Shown here piece after piece: positions 10,228-20,900 of a stretch of 32,597 nucleotides of DNA; positions within the stretch are counted from its first letter, which is position 1; each line of letters begins with the position of its first letter. Under the pieces are notes generated by a model, which ran no database searches, was not told where the DNA came from, and worked only from the letters and a program-made list of their open reading frames with translations. The position numbers and the translations under genes are program-made. Source of the DNA: Jimgerdemannia flammicorona (Eukaryota; Mucoromycota; Endogonomycetes; Endogonales; Endogonaceae); assembly GCA_003990745.1 (NCBI GenBank), contig RBNI01000366.1, positions 1 to 32,597 of the forward strand, read 5' to 3'.

Positions 10228-12251
10228 ATGGCATCAAGCAAGAGTTCTGACAGGCATACTGGGTTGGGGGAATCTGGGGCTTTCAGCTGACAGAATGTGG
10301 GGAGGAGTTATGGCCTAGGGAGGGCCTTTGGAGGGTCAAAGAGTAGTGAGGGCTCTGGAGGAGGTCTGGTGTTAGGTGGTAATGGGGGGAGGACTGGCCC
10401 CTTAAGCTTTGCAGATAAGGTGAAGGAAAGTAGATGGCCAGCTAGAGACAGGGCTGGTGCTATTGTGGGGAAGGGCAAGGTAAGCCTTAGGAGGGGGAGA
10501 GGTCCTCAGGCTGAAGGTATGAGCATAAGGTCTAGAGGTGTTGTGGCTGGGGGTGGGACTGCTGATGGAGGTGTGATGGGGAATCAGGAAAAAAAAAGAA
10601 ATGTAATGGCTGATAGTGGAGTAGTGCTGAGGCTACCAATTCAGAAGGGGGATCTGGCCGATAGTGTGATGGGGCTGATAGTGGCACCATTACTCAAGAA
10701 GTCAGTTTCAGAGTTTGTAGCTACCTTGTACTTCCAGGGCTTGGCAGTAACAGCAAGAATGGTCCTGGGACTTATCTCGCAGCAGGTGGCTAGGATGGCC
10801 TCAGTGAAGTTTCTGAAGGGGCTGGAGGGGGTGGAGGTGGGCTTTGAGGAGGTGGGCCCACTGGATGAGGTAATGAAGACTGGAGTAGTGATTGGTGAAG
10901 TGGTGGTCTCTATGGTGTACTGTCTTAGGTGGGACTCCAGGGTGATACAGTTGCTAGTCAAAGGAGTACTTATGGTGATGAAGGTTGAGACTAGGAGGAG
11001 GGTTGAGGAGGTGGTGGCAGAGTATGGTGATATAGTGGATATCAGATTTCAGGTGTGGGAGGGGACAGCAATCAGAACAGGTGATGTGGATATCAGGATT
11101 AGGCTGGCAGAGAAGGAGGCTCTGAAAAGGCAAATGACTGGCCTTCAGTGCTGATGTGGGGGACTGTTGTCTGTAGGGTGTCGAGGGTGAAGGGGAGTGA
11201 AGAGGAGGAGGAGGACTTGTTGAAAGCTCTGGAGGAGTTGAGTGGTATAGTGGAATGAAGGGTGAAGGCCTGGAAGCTCTTTGAGGAGACAACACATCTG
11301 GAGGTTATGGAGGGGAAGTATATCCACATGGACAAGAGGCAGTGGGAGCAGGCACAGGGGCACAGGAGGCAGAGGGAGCTTTTGGTGAGTATGAATGTGG
11401 AGGCAAAGAAGAAGGCAGAGGGGGCCGAGATGACTGGGGGTATTGAAGCTAGTGTCTGGGCTGATAAAGGAGAGAGGGAGGTGGAGGCAGGCAAGGAAGA
11501 AGCTGGAAAGGTGCCAAGCAAGGACTCCTATACTGATGGCACTTTTGAGGTCTGAGAGTAGGAATTGGATGCCACTCCCCCCCCTCTTATCAGAAGGGGC
11601 CCAGCTGTGAAGAGAAGGATAACAGAGGATGTACTGATGAAGGGGGCCCAGTGAGTGTGATTTGGGGTCTCTGATGTAGTGGAAGGGGGCCAGGTAGTGG
11701 TAGTTAGTGAGGATGAGCTGGTGGATGTCCCTGAGGAGGAGTGGGATGAGGCTGCCAGTGTAGGTGCTGACACCACAATATTGGATACAGGATGGCCAGG
11801 GACTCCGGGTGGGAAGGAGGTGGGGAACTTGCTGTGGATGAGCAAGGTGATGGACAATCTCACAGCTGAGGCATTGGGAGAAGTGGACCTGCAGGTAATA
11901 CCTGATGAGCATTGGGTGCAGATGCTGTATGGAGATGGAGTGGTGGAAGCACTGAGGGCTGAGATTCTTGCGATCTTCCTGGAGGAGGAGGGATATGAGG
12001 TGGATGAGGTGAGGAAGGCAGAGCTGATGGTGGTTGCAGATGAGAGGGCAGCCTACTGTTGGGCTAAGCATCATGGTTTGTAGCTCTGGAGGGAGGCCTG
12101 TCTGGAGTATCATGAGGACTTTGAGGAGAGAGAAGATGGGACAATGGTAGAACTTCTGGAAGGGTTGGAGGCATGGGAAGCTGGGGAAAAGGAACTAGCT
12201 ACTGAATATAACTTGGACTTGGTACAGGAGGAGCAGAATGTGGACTTGTAG
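10228..12251 (+). pseudogene. LINE ORF1, copy C
   Basis: ORF1 starts at ATG 10228 (MASSKSSDRHTG) and ends at TAG 12249-12251, about 674 codons. An in-frame TGA at 10288 interrupts codon 21, and the frame is then open to 11154. A one-base loss near 11120 shifts the frame relative to copy A. Further stops lie near 11256, 11553 and 11650, and at 12080. The N-terminal 120 residues are Gly/Ser/Arg-rich. The middle (about 150-270) contains conserved helices around LIVAPLLKKS and MVLGLISQQVARM. The C-terminal third is acidic and coiled-coil-like. It would be the nucleic-acid-binding partner of ORF2, but no RRM or CCHC motif is evident to me. Confidence 0.8.
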
Positions 12252-12297
12252 AGGATGGGATCACTATTTAACATTATTTCTTATGAACAGTATAACT

Positions 12298-15200
12298 AAT
12301 ATTTTCTCTTTGAATATGAATAGGTTGAGGGGACCTGGGCAGTGTAAGAACATTTTTACTTGGCTCAAGGGATTGGAGGCTGATCTCTTTTTACTATAGG
12401 ATATTTGATGTAAGGATGAGAATGATCAGGTGGAGTGGACTAGAGAATGGGGTGGGGCTACTACTTAGTTTAGAAAAGTGGTGATTCTGGTGAGGAAGGA
12501 TAGAGGAGACTTGGAGGGAATCAGAAGCTGGGGTGATCACTTGGTCTGGGGAGATTGGCAGCAGCCAGGGTGGGAGTCAGTAAGAGTTGACTCCTGCTAC
12601 TGCCCTGCAGTTAGGGGTGAGAGGATTGCATGGATTGAGGAGCTACTGGAGGAGGGTATTCTCTTGGAGGAAGGAGTCAATATTCTCAGTGGGGACTTTA
12701 ATATGGTCCAGGATCAGTGTCTGGATAGAACTGATGGAGGGAGAAGTGCAGGGGGGAGAAGTGGAGGTCTGGATACATGGGAGGAGGTGGAGAAGTTGAG
12801 CTCCTTAGGGGATATGGGCAGAACATATTGGGGCAATGCCAGGGTCTACACACATTGGGTGAATGGCTTAGGTACAAGGATTGACTGGATTCTGATGGTA
12901 GAGTGTTGGGGTTCTGATGTTTGGAAGATATTGGAGGTGGAGTGGTGCCCATGGTCTGATTACTGGAGACTATTAGGGCAGGGGCAGTTTGGGGGGAGTG
13001 GAGATGGACCCAGACATTGGCACCTTAACTCCTCCCTGCTGGCTGAGAAGGGGTTGTGGGACTCATGGGTGGAGGACATTTAGGTGAAGATTCTTGTCTG
13101 GAGGCATAAGGGTTTATCTGTGGGTGTCTATTGGATAAGATTGAAAGAGGCAGTGAGGGTCTATTGGGGAGGAGTGGGTAGAGATGCTGGGAGGCAGAGG
13201 AGGGAGTGTACAAGGTGTACTTCCAGCAGATTGAGGAGACTGCAAATAGATTGGGTGGATTTGCTTACTGCTGATGGAGTGGAGGATTGGAGGATAGAGT
13301 AGGCTAAATTAGAGATAGTGGAACTGCAATAGGTATTGAGAGAAGAGGAGGAGACTCATATGCATGGAATGACTACTAGACTATAGTGGCAGGGGCTTGA
13401 GAAGAGTGAGCAGCCTACTAGATACTTATCAAGACTTCTCAAAGCCAGGAGGGTGCGATATTGGTGGAATGGGATCTTGGATGCCAATGGGGATATGGTG
13501 CATGACATACAATGAATCTTGGGGGTTTTAAAGGAGAGATAGCAGGGTTTGTGGAGTGAGGGGGAAGGGGGTACTGATGGGGCAGCGATTGCTGATATAC
13601 TAGGAGAGTAGGAGCCACCACGAGTAGCTAGACTGGGTGACTTGATATTACTGGTGTGAGGAGAGGAGATCCAGAGTGTCCTTGCAGCAACTAAGCTTGG
13701 AACAGCATCTGGGGAGGATGGATTACCATGGGACTTCTGGAAGATGATAGTAAAGGTCCCAGGCATTTTGAGTGAGATGACTGCTCTCTATGACCATATT
13801 CTTTAGAGTAGTGAGTGGGTTGGAGAGCAGGACCTTGGGCTGGTGGCCTTATTGTACAAAGATAAGGGGAGGAGAGAAGACTGGAAGAACTGGAGGCCAA
13901 TCATGCTTCTGGATATAGACAGAAAGATGGTGACTAAGGTGATTGTCGCAAGGCTGCAGAAAGTTGCCCAACAGGTGCTGGAGAAAGAGCAACAGGGCTT
14001 TGTTGGGGGCAGACTTATATGTAAGAGATGGAACTGTATGGGTACATAGTGTCATTGAAGAGGCCCAGGCCTGTGGACTGGATGGAAGGTTGGTCTTTTT
14101 GGACCAGGAGAAGGCCTATGACCATGTATGGTAGGTCTGGCTGGGCAAGGTGTTGGATTGAATAGGTATTCCTCCAAGATTTCGGATATCTATATTGAAT
14201 CTGCTAGAGAGCAGTCAGGTGGTACTGATGTGTAATAGTCACCAAGGTTTGGCATTCTCCTTGGGTAGAGGAGTTCCTTAGGGAGACCCTCTGTCTCCTA
14301 TTCTCTATGCCCTTTCGTTGGAGCTGTTGATGGATAGAATTTGCAGAAAGGTAGTAGGGCTCTCTATATATGGTATAGTGTGGAAGGTGGGGGCCTTTGT
14401 AGATGACATGGTGGTTGGACTTGGGTCTGTAGCAGATGTCGAGGTACTTAAGAAGACAGTGGAATGGTATGAGGCTCACTCAAGGATGAAGCTCAACTGG
14501 CATAAGTGTGAGATGATGGTGCTTGGAAATGGGCTAGTGGGTGGAGATGTCATTGGAACAATTGTCCCTACTGGTATAGCAGTGTGGTATCTGGGTATCT
14601 TTCTTTCTGTGTATGGTTCTGTCTTACCACGAGTATGGTGGGAGAGCAGGGTGACCATATGGGGGGAGGCTTTTCGAAGTTGGGGAGGCTGTCATATCTC
14701 TCTAGCAGAGTGGGTGACAATTCTGAATATTTACTAGTTCTCCAAGCTGTGGTACATGGCCTATTACCTTGATTTCCCAGCTTGGGTGGTGAAGAGGCTG
14801 ATGAAGATGGCTAGAGATTAGATCTGGGCAGGGAGGAGGTCTCAGATAGGTTGGGATACTCTTGCAATACTAGTGATCAGGAGAGGTCTTGGCCTTGTGG
14901 ACTTCCCTAAGAGGCTGCACTGCTTGTGAGCCTAGTGATTGAAGAGAGCTGCTGAATTGCAGGGAGGGGGTTAGGTGCCCCTACTGAGGAAGGTGTGAGA
15001 GATGAGGACCTCCCCATGAGGGTCCTCAGGAGATCTGCTCTCTTTGGTGGGGCTGAATGGAACTTAGTGGCTGCAGTTTAAGGGCTTTTGGTGGGGGGTG
15101 GTAGATGGAGCACACTGCATTGGCCTATGCTGACAAGGCAATAAGGGGGGGGTAGTGTAGGGACCTGATATATGGTGATAGGATAGACTGCTCCTGGGAG

Positions 15201-15904
15201 GTACTCCGCTTGATACATTTAATTTTGGAGATAGAGTGGAGTATTAGCAGGGTCTTGGCCAGGATCTTTGGCCTAGTGGCTGGCAGGCAGCAGGGATTGG
15301 TGAGGAGTGAGACTGGGCAGATATCTGGTCTTGGAGTGCTGAGGTGTGGAGGTGGCTTCCTCCCAAGTTCTGGGTGGTATGGTGGCAAATGCTGTAGAGG
15401 AATGTTATATTAAACTTTCACACTGGGTATCTGGTAGATGGTGGCCATTATGATTGTGAGAAGTGTTATAATGTAAGGCCAGCAGGGGGACTTATACAGA
15501 TGCTAGAATATTGGCTAGAAGAGTATGAGGTTTTGGGAGACTTTTGGGTAGAAATAGGAGATAGATTGGGTGTGAAGCAGAGGCTGGCGGGTGTGGGAGG
15601 CTGCTGGGAGGACTTGAGATCTTGGCTAGTGGGTGGAGTGGGGGATAGCTGGCTCACTGTAGGGTGGATGTTGGCAGTATAGGTGGGACTGATGGGATAT
15701 TGGCTTTTTGTATTTGAGGAGGGGCAGCAGATGGGGCTGTGGGAGAAGATTTTCTGATAGAAGGAGCTGTTGGGGGATCTGTTGACTGGATGGTAGGTGG
15801 GTTGGGGTCCTCAGGATGGGTATCATCGTGGTTTGGTGGCAAGGATCTGTGTACAGAGTGGAGGGATGGTGGAGATTGTGTTAGATAAAGTGGTCTTTCA
15901 TTGA
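12298..15904 (+). pseudogene. LINE ORF2 (APE endonuclease, reverse transcriptase, Cys motif), copy C
   Basis: About 1,200 codons in frame 1, changing to frame 2 near 14030 by a small insertion. Endonuclease motifs: SLNMNRLRG near 12310, a decayed LLQD/E site near 12397, SGDFNMVQD at 12688-12714, and SDYW near 12955 where SDH is expected. Reverse-transcriptase motifs: SGEDGLPWDFW near 13710, LDQEKAYD near 14100, GRGVP-stop-GDPLSPILYAL near 14265-14315, and FVDD near 14397 where copy A has FADD. The C-terminus holds an H-x(n)-H-x(2)-CEKC cluster near 15420-15460. In-frame stops include 13081, 13300, 14130 and 14280. The normal product would cut genomic DNA and reverse-transcribe the element RNA from the nick. 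Confidence 0.88.
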
Positions 15905-16020
15905 GAAGAGATAGGGGGGAGGGGGCCCCCTAGGGGGATCAGATAGGAGGAGGGATCACTGTATTTATATGGGATAGATGAGCATAATAAAGGAAGGAAG
16001 TCCAAGTGACTATAAAAAGA

Positions 16021-16041
16021 AAAAAAAAAAAAAAAAAAAAA
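16021..16041 (+). repeat. Poly(A) tail of LINE copy C
   Basis: Twenty-one consecutive A residues follow the 3' UTR. The last A overlaps ambiguously with the start of the right target-site duplication. This is the expected 3' end of a LINE made by target-primed reverse transcription. Confidence 0.9.
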
Positions 16042-16056
16042 GAGGAGGAGGAGTAT
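16041..16056 (+). repeat. Target-site duplication of LINE copy C, right copy
   Basis: Perfect 16/16 match (agaggaggaggagtat) to 10118-10133, directly after the poly(A) tail. It codes for part of the ORF1 of the interrupted minus-strand host LINE. Confidence 0.9.
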
Positions 16057-16059
16057 CCT

Positions 16060-17420
16060 CTCAGATTTCAAATATACCATTCTCATATAAGTCCTTGCTC
16101 AGTATCTTCCTGACCTTCTCCAGACCCACCTCTATATTCTCTCTACTTCTGCTGACCCAGATACTTACTTTGGCTCCTCTAATATCCTCACTACCACCAG
16201 CTGCCCTCTTTGTCTCACCCTCTAGTTTCACCAGTAGCTTCCTCTATCTCTTATAATCTTGGAATCTCTTCTACAGTCTCTTATCAATACAGATATACTT
16301 CCTATCAATAATCTCCAAGTATGTTGACTCTATATATATCTTCTAAGCCTTTGTCCTCCACTCTACTATATCACTCAACTCTTCTAGTATCTCCAATAGG
16401 TTCTCTTCCTCCTCCTCACTCCCCTTCACCCTTGTCATCTTATATACAAAGACTCTCTACACTATCACTGAAGGTCAATCATGAGTCTTCTCAGTAGCCT
16501 CTCTCTCTGCCAACTAAATCTGGATGTCAACATCTCTTATTCAGAAGGAGGTCCCTTTCCAGACTCTAAACCCTACATCAACCACCTCTCTATACTCAGC
16601 TATGACTTTCTGAACTCTCCTCCTCATCTCTATAGCAGTCACCATAGGAAACCCTTTTATCAGGAGCTATATCACTCTGGGATCCCACCTTAAGCAGTAT
16701 ATTATTGAGATACATACATATCTCCCTAACCATCAATCCAGTCTTCAGTGTGTCCTTCAATAGCCCAGCCTTCTCAAAGTCTACCTCTACTTCTTCTAAA
16801 CTCCTCAGAAACTTAATAGATACTATACTATCTATCTGCTTTGTAATTAGCCCTAGGACCATTTTTATCATCACTACTAAGCCCCAGAAGCACAAGGTGA
16901 CCATGAACTCCAAGATTGACTTCTTGAGTAATAGGGCTACTACTAGGTCTATTATACTATTAGTTAGGTCACTAGATCTCATACTCTTCCTACAACTTGG
17001 TCTACCATCAGCAGTTCCATTTAGATTTTTTTTCCAGATTACTCATCACACTCTTATCAGCAGTCACTCCCTCAGCCACTACACTACCAGCCCCACTACT
17101 CTGACTCTCTAGAGAGACTCTCTCTTATAGCTACTGCTCTGTATTCTTTACTATCTTCTTACCTCTCCTCAGTCAACCTTTTAGTCTAGTTGCTGGCTAT
17201 CTCTCCTTCACCTTATCTATAAAGCTCACCCTCCCACTCTCCTGTCCTCCAATACTGCTCCCTCCTCTTTTATATCCTCCTATCAGCAAGTCTCTTATAC
17301 TTCTCCCCAAGCCAGAACCCCTCCTTATATATTATCAGTTGAATATACTTGGACCCCCTTACCTAGTATATACCTCAAAATGCTCATTGCTTACTATATT
17401 ACTAGTATCTTCTCTCCAAA
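16060..17420 (-). pseudogene. LINE ORF1 N-terminal remnant, copy BD
   Basis: Minus-strand pieces align with ORF1 of copies A and C: VALLLKKSILEF near 16930, MVLGLITKQ near 16860, the helix ending SLEEVEVDFEKAGLLKD near 16790, and an Arg/Glu-rich part near 16620. Numerous in-frame stops mean it cannot be translated. The reading continues into 10133 after copy C is excised. Confidence 0.75.
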
Positions 17421-17485
17421 AATGATGTTGTGAGTGTTGTCAGAAAGTTGTGTAACCTGAATGTTACTGGAGAAAAATACTTCTG

Positions 17486-17612
17486 ATACTTCTTCTTCAC
17501 TAGTACTCTTAAATAAATTAATAATTTGAATTAAATCAAATTGAGGATTTTTTATTCAAATTGGATTCAAATCAAATTAGATTCAAATTGAATCATATTT
17601 GTGCTTGCAAAT
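17486..17612. repeat. AT-rich simple sequence at the transposon/gene boundary
   Basis: Alternating variants of attcaaatt and aatttgaat recur about every 10-12 bp at 17515-17600, some forming small palindromes. The stretch separates the CpG-poor LINE cluster from the CpG-rich gene region. No element ends could be assigned. Confidence 0.5.
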
Positions 17613-17987
17613 ATGTCAGCCCACACCTATAAACCCTGGAACCAACTGCACATAGAGTATCAAACAGAAATTTTAGTATGGAAGAATTGTAATAATTTTA
17701 ACAAGCAACTCCATGGCCTACAACTCTGTGCCTGCCTGCCTGCCTGCCTCGCCACACAGCTGGAGCAATACCTCGATGTTCCATTTTTTAACAGTCAGTA
17801 CAATGTGCACGCCAAAGAATTGAAACCGTCAATGGTCGAAGAGGTACATATAAAATATTTTCCAGACAATTTGACACGTGATCTTAAGACAATTTTCAGG
17901 GTGACCAATTTCCGGATGGGAGCAAAACCAACGCCCCCAGACATCCAATTCCGGAATGACAAGGATGCCAATAAACACAAGGAGTAA
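17613..17987 (+). other. Upstream ORF overlapping the start of the first NTPase-nuclease gene
   Basis: ATG at 17613 opens 124 codons ending TAA 17985-17987. It overlaps by 32 bp, in another frame, the proposed start (17956) of the downstream gene. It contains a (CCTG)n microsatellite near 17728-17746 read as a Cys/Leu/Pro/Ala run. I recognise no domain. It may be a 5' leader, an uORF or chance. Confidence 0.2.
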
Positions 17988-20900
17988 AGCCAAAGCCGGA
18001 GAGATATCCCAGACGTCCAAACCTCAGGCGAGCATGGCGTCCACTTCCGGAACGACCAGGATGTCAATAAACACAAGGAGAAAAACCAAAGCCGAAGAGA
18101 CACTCCAACCGTCCAAACCCGAGGCGAGCATTGCGTCCACCTCCGGAACGACCAGGATGCTAATAAATACAAGGAGCAAAACCAAAGCCGAAGAGATATC
18201 CCAGACATCCAAACCCGGAACGACTAAGATGCCACGTAATACACGGAGAAAAACAAAAGACGAGAAGTCCAAACTCCAGGCGAACGTCGCGGCCACTTCC
18301 AGAACGACAAAGAATAATACCCAAGGCAATAAACACAAACTAAGTCTCGCGTCGACTTCCAAATCGACCAAGCTTCCAAAAACCGCATACAAACGCAAAG
18401 GGAAAGCGCACGAGGTGAAAATCCTATATCTTGTTGTCGGTACCTATCCTGCCAGTTCTGCACTTGCTGTTCTAACTCTCCATAACAAATGCATTGCTCT
18501 GTCATGGCTGCATAGGCGTCCGTAACAACAGGCCTTACACGGCAAGGTACGGTACGGTTGCGACATGAGGGGACCTGTCGGCTTCTTCGTCTTGACTCTC
18601 GCGGCACTAGCCGCTCGGTTGGGCTTAACTTTGACATCTGTTCCATCTCCGATCTTTATGCAATGTTATTTCTTGCATGGCATGGATGCTTGAAATTCGC
18701 GAAAAGCGGCTTCCCCGTCTTTGTGGCCCATATGAACATCAACTCATATTTCTCTCATACTTGTGCAGAACATCGTCGCTTGCGATATCCCGTCCCCTCG
18801 GAATCGGACGGCAATGAAGAATGTGAGGAGGAAAACTCTAAACACAAGGGTAAGAATATATAAATTGCATGGGAAAAACCGGGGTGACAATGGGACTGTA
18901 TGTCTTTTATTAACCGACCTTAGACGTGGCCCATCTGCATTGATTACCACTTTACACAACTCTTTACTGACATTCTCGACATCCTGAGTGTCAACATTGT
19001 CATTATATAAGGAAGAGAGTCTGTTGCCCAGCTTCGGTGCCTTTGAACATTCTGCACCTATGTCTGATCATTTGCTCTTGTTTCGTCATTCTTGCAGAAG
19101 CAGAAGACGAGCATCTTTCCAAGAAAGCGCGCCTAAGGACCGATGAGGAAGAGCTCGCGGAATTCAAAGACCAAAGTGAGTATATACCACATGGTATCTA
19201 TATTTTTATTGACCACAACTAATATTCCATTTCTGGTCTAACCCTAATAGGCCCTACTCGACGAGAATCTCTAGAAGGTAATGTAGTATGTTTGACAAAT
19301 GTATATTATTCAAAACCTGCAGACTCCATCCCCTAGTTCGAGATCTTTTTCCCGAACCAAAACAAATGAGGGTTGACTAGTATATAGTGTCATCAACGTG
19401 TTCTGAGTGGTATGCTGGGTGATCTACCGTCTATACCATCTCTACTCGAATCAGTTCTCAATTGCTTCCCTCTTGTCTTCACTTTCCTCAGGTGTCCACA
19501 GCGCTACTCTTCTCCCAGGCAACAAGGTCATTATCGGGACTTCCGATTTCCAGAAGATGGTCAATGGCAAATTCTCGATCGTTGACAAGTCGATGCTCAT
19601 CGCTGAGTTCGTCGACAGCTGTGACCACGTGACACTTGTTCTGCGTCCGCGCCGGTTCGGCAAGTCGACCAACCTGTCGATGCTTCGGCTCTTTTTCGAG
19701 CGCATTGCAAACGAGAGCGAGAACGAGAGCCAATCCCGCCGGGAGATATTTGACCAGATGAAGATCAAGAAGAACAGGCCGGATCTGTTCGCCAACGAGT
19801 TTAGTAAGTACCCGGTGATTTTCCTAACGTTCAAGGTACGTAGAGAAGGTCAGCGGTCTGGATGGTCATTCTGTACGGGGAGGACTGGGTATTGACAGTA
19901 TGATTGACCTTACTCCTCTGAAGGATGTCAACGGGACCACCTGGGACGATATGTTGATCAAAGTGCGAGACCTCATCGGCGAGATCTACCGTGAGCACCG
20001 TTACCTTGCTTCGTCTCTCGAGGAGTACGAGAAGATTGAGTTCGGCCGCATCATTGACAAGGATCCTACCTACCCGAGCCTCAACACGGCCCTCCGGATG
20101 CTCTCGAAATATCTGAACGGCTACCACAGGAGCAAGTGTGTCGTACTGGTTGACGAATACGATGTGCCAGTCAATGAGGCCTACAACAGGGGTTATTACG
20201 AAACGGCGCTGAGATTCTTCCAGACGTTGTTCTCGTCGCTGCTCAAGGTGCGTCGGAAAATAGGTGTGGTCCTACGTCGCACTGGTGTGCAGCGTGATTG
20301 TTTATTCTCGCTTTTCTCCAGGACAACAGAAATCTCCACAAGGCCTTCCTCATCGGCGTCCTCCCCGTCGTCAAATCCGGCTTCCACTCGGGCCTTAACA
20401 ATATCTGTGTCTACCCTATGGGCAGCTGGAAGTACGCGGATAAGTTTGGCTTCACCAAGGACGAGGTTTCTCTCCTCCTCGAGCTGCATAAGGTTGACAC
20501 TCCGATGGACGATGTGCGGAACTGGTACAATGGCTACCGAAGCGGTGAGCTGTGCTCGCTATATAACCCTTGGTCTATCATCCGTCTCTGTGCAGATAAA
20601 AAGCTGCATGTGTACTGGAAGGATACAGGTGGGTGTTCACGTCACTTAGCTTCCATTTTGCTGAACACATTTGAAGAAGAGCAGGTGCATATCGAGTCTG
20701 TCCTTATACGCTTTAAACACTGGGCTCATTTGCAACTGTCAAAACGTCACTTTGGTTCTCTATATCTGCTTTGCGAACAGGGGGCACAAGCACGATTGAG
20801 CCACTCCTTTTGAAGGCCAGCTCAACGTTCAAAGAGAGTGTGTGGGAGTTGTTCCACAATAAACCCATCCTAGTCTCCATCCGCGACGACATCCGCTATG

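Larger units (their letters stand above)
10134..16040 (+). mobile_element. Nearly complete LINE copy C nested in another LINE
   Basis: A 5.9-kb non-LTR retrotransposon: 5' UTR of about 94 bp (10134-10227), ORF1 (10228-12251), a spacer of about 46 bp, ORF2 (12298-15904), a 3' UTR of about 115 bp and a poly(A) tail of about 20 A. It is bounded by a perfect 16-bp target-site duplication and oriented opposite to its host element, copy BD. It is the youngest insertion recognisable here, yet both ORFs carry stops and frameshifts, and CpG is almost absent (none in 10321-10620 despite high G content). The sense strand is strongly purine- and G-rich. The endonuclease is APE-type; the clade is unresolved. 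Confidence 0.92.
16041..17485 (-). mobile_element. LINE copy BD, 5' part (right of the nested insertion)
   Basis: This segment holds the 5' UTR (about 17485 to 17421) and most of ORF1 of the minus-strand LINE that continues at 7545-10133. The 5' UTR aligns with those of copies A and C (shared gttacacaac block and aacatcatttttgg). ORF1 shows stops throughout, including early TAA/TGA codons. The longest open piece is 16596-16982 (128 codons), which aligns with copy C around VAPLLKKS and MVLGLI. The ORF1 start codon reads ATA, as in copies A and the 2560 fragment. Confidence 0.85.

Noticed and set aside
11145..12113. 322-codon minus-strand ORF rich in Leu, Pro, Ser and His
   Set aside because: It is the antisense shadow of LINE ORF1 in copy C; the pyrimidine-rich complement lacks stops by composition.
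17795..18208. 137-codon minus-strand ORF with Trp/Phe-rich repeats
   Set aside because: Same repeat read in another antisense frame; no equivalent near paralogue 2.
17959..18306. CRISPR-like array because of regular repeats
   Set aside because: The repeats are directly adjacent, coding and without spacers, in a eukaryotic gene.
18024..18398. Minus-strand ORF with repeated hydrophobic units that looks like a membrane repeat protein
   Set aside because: Reverse complement of the 96-bp coding repeat of paralogue 1; the plus-strand frame is continuous and joins to conserved exons.
19451..19834. 127-codon minus-strand ORF over the ATPase region
   Set aside because: Shadow of exon 5 of paralogue 1; the same shadow recurs over paralogue 2, while only the plus frame has the Walker-type motif.
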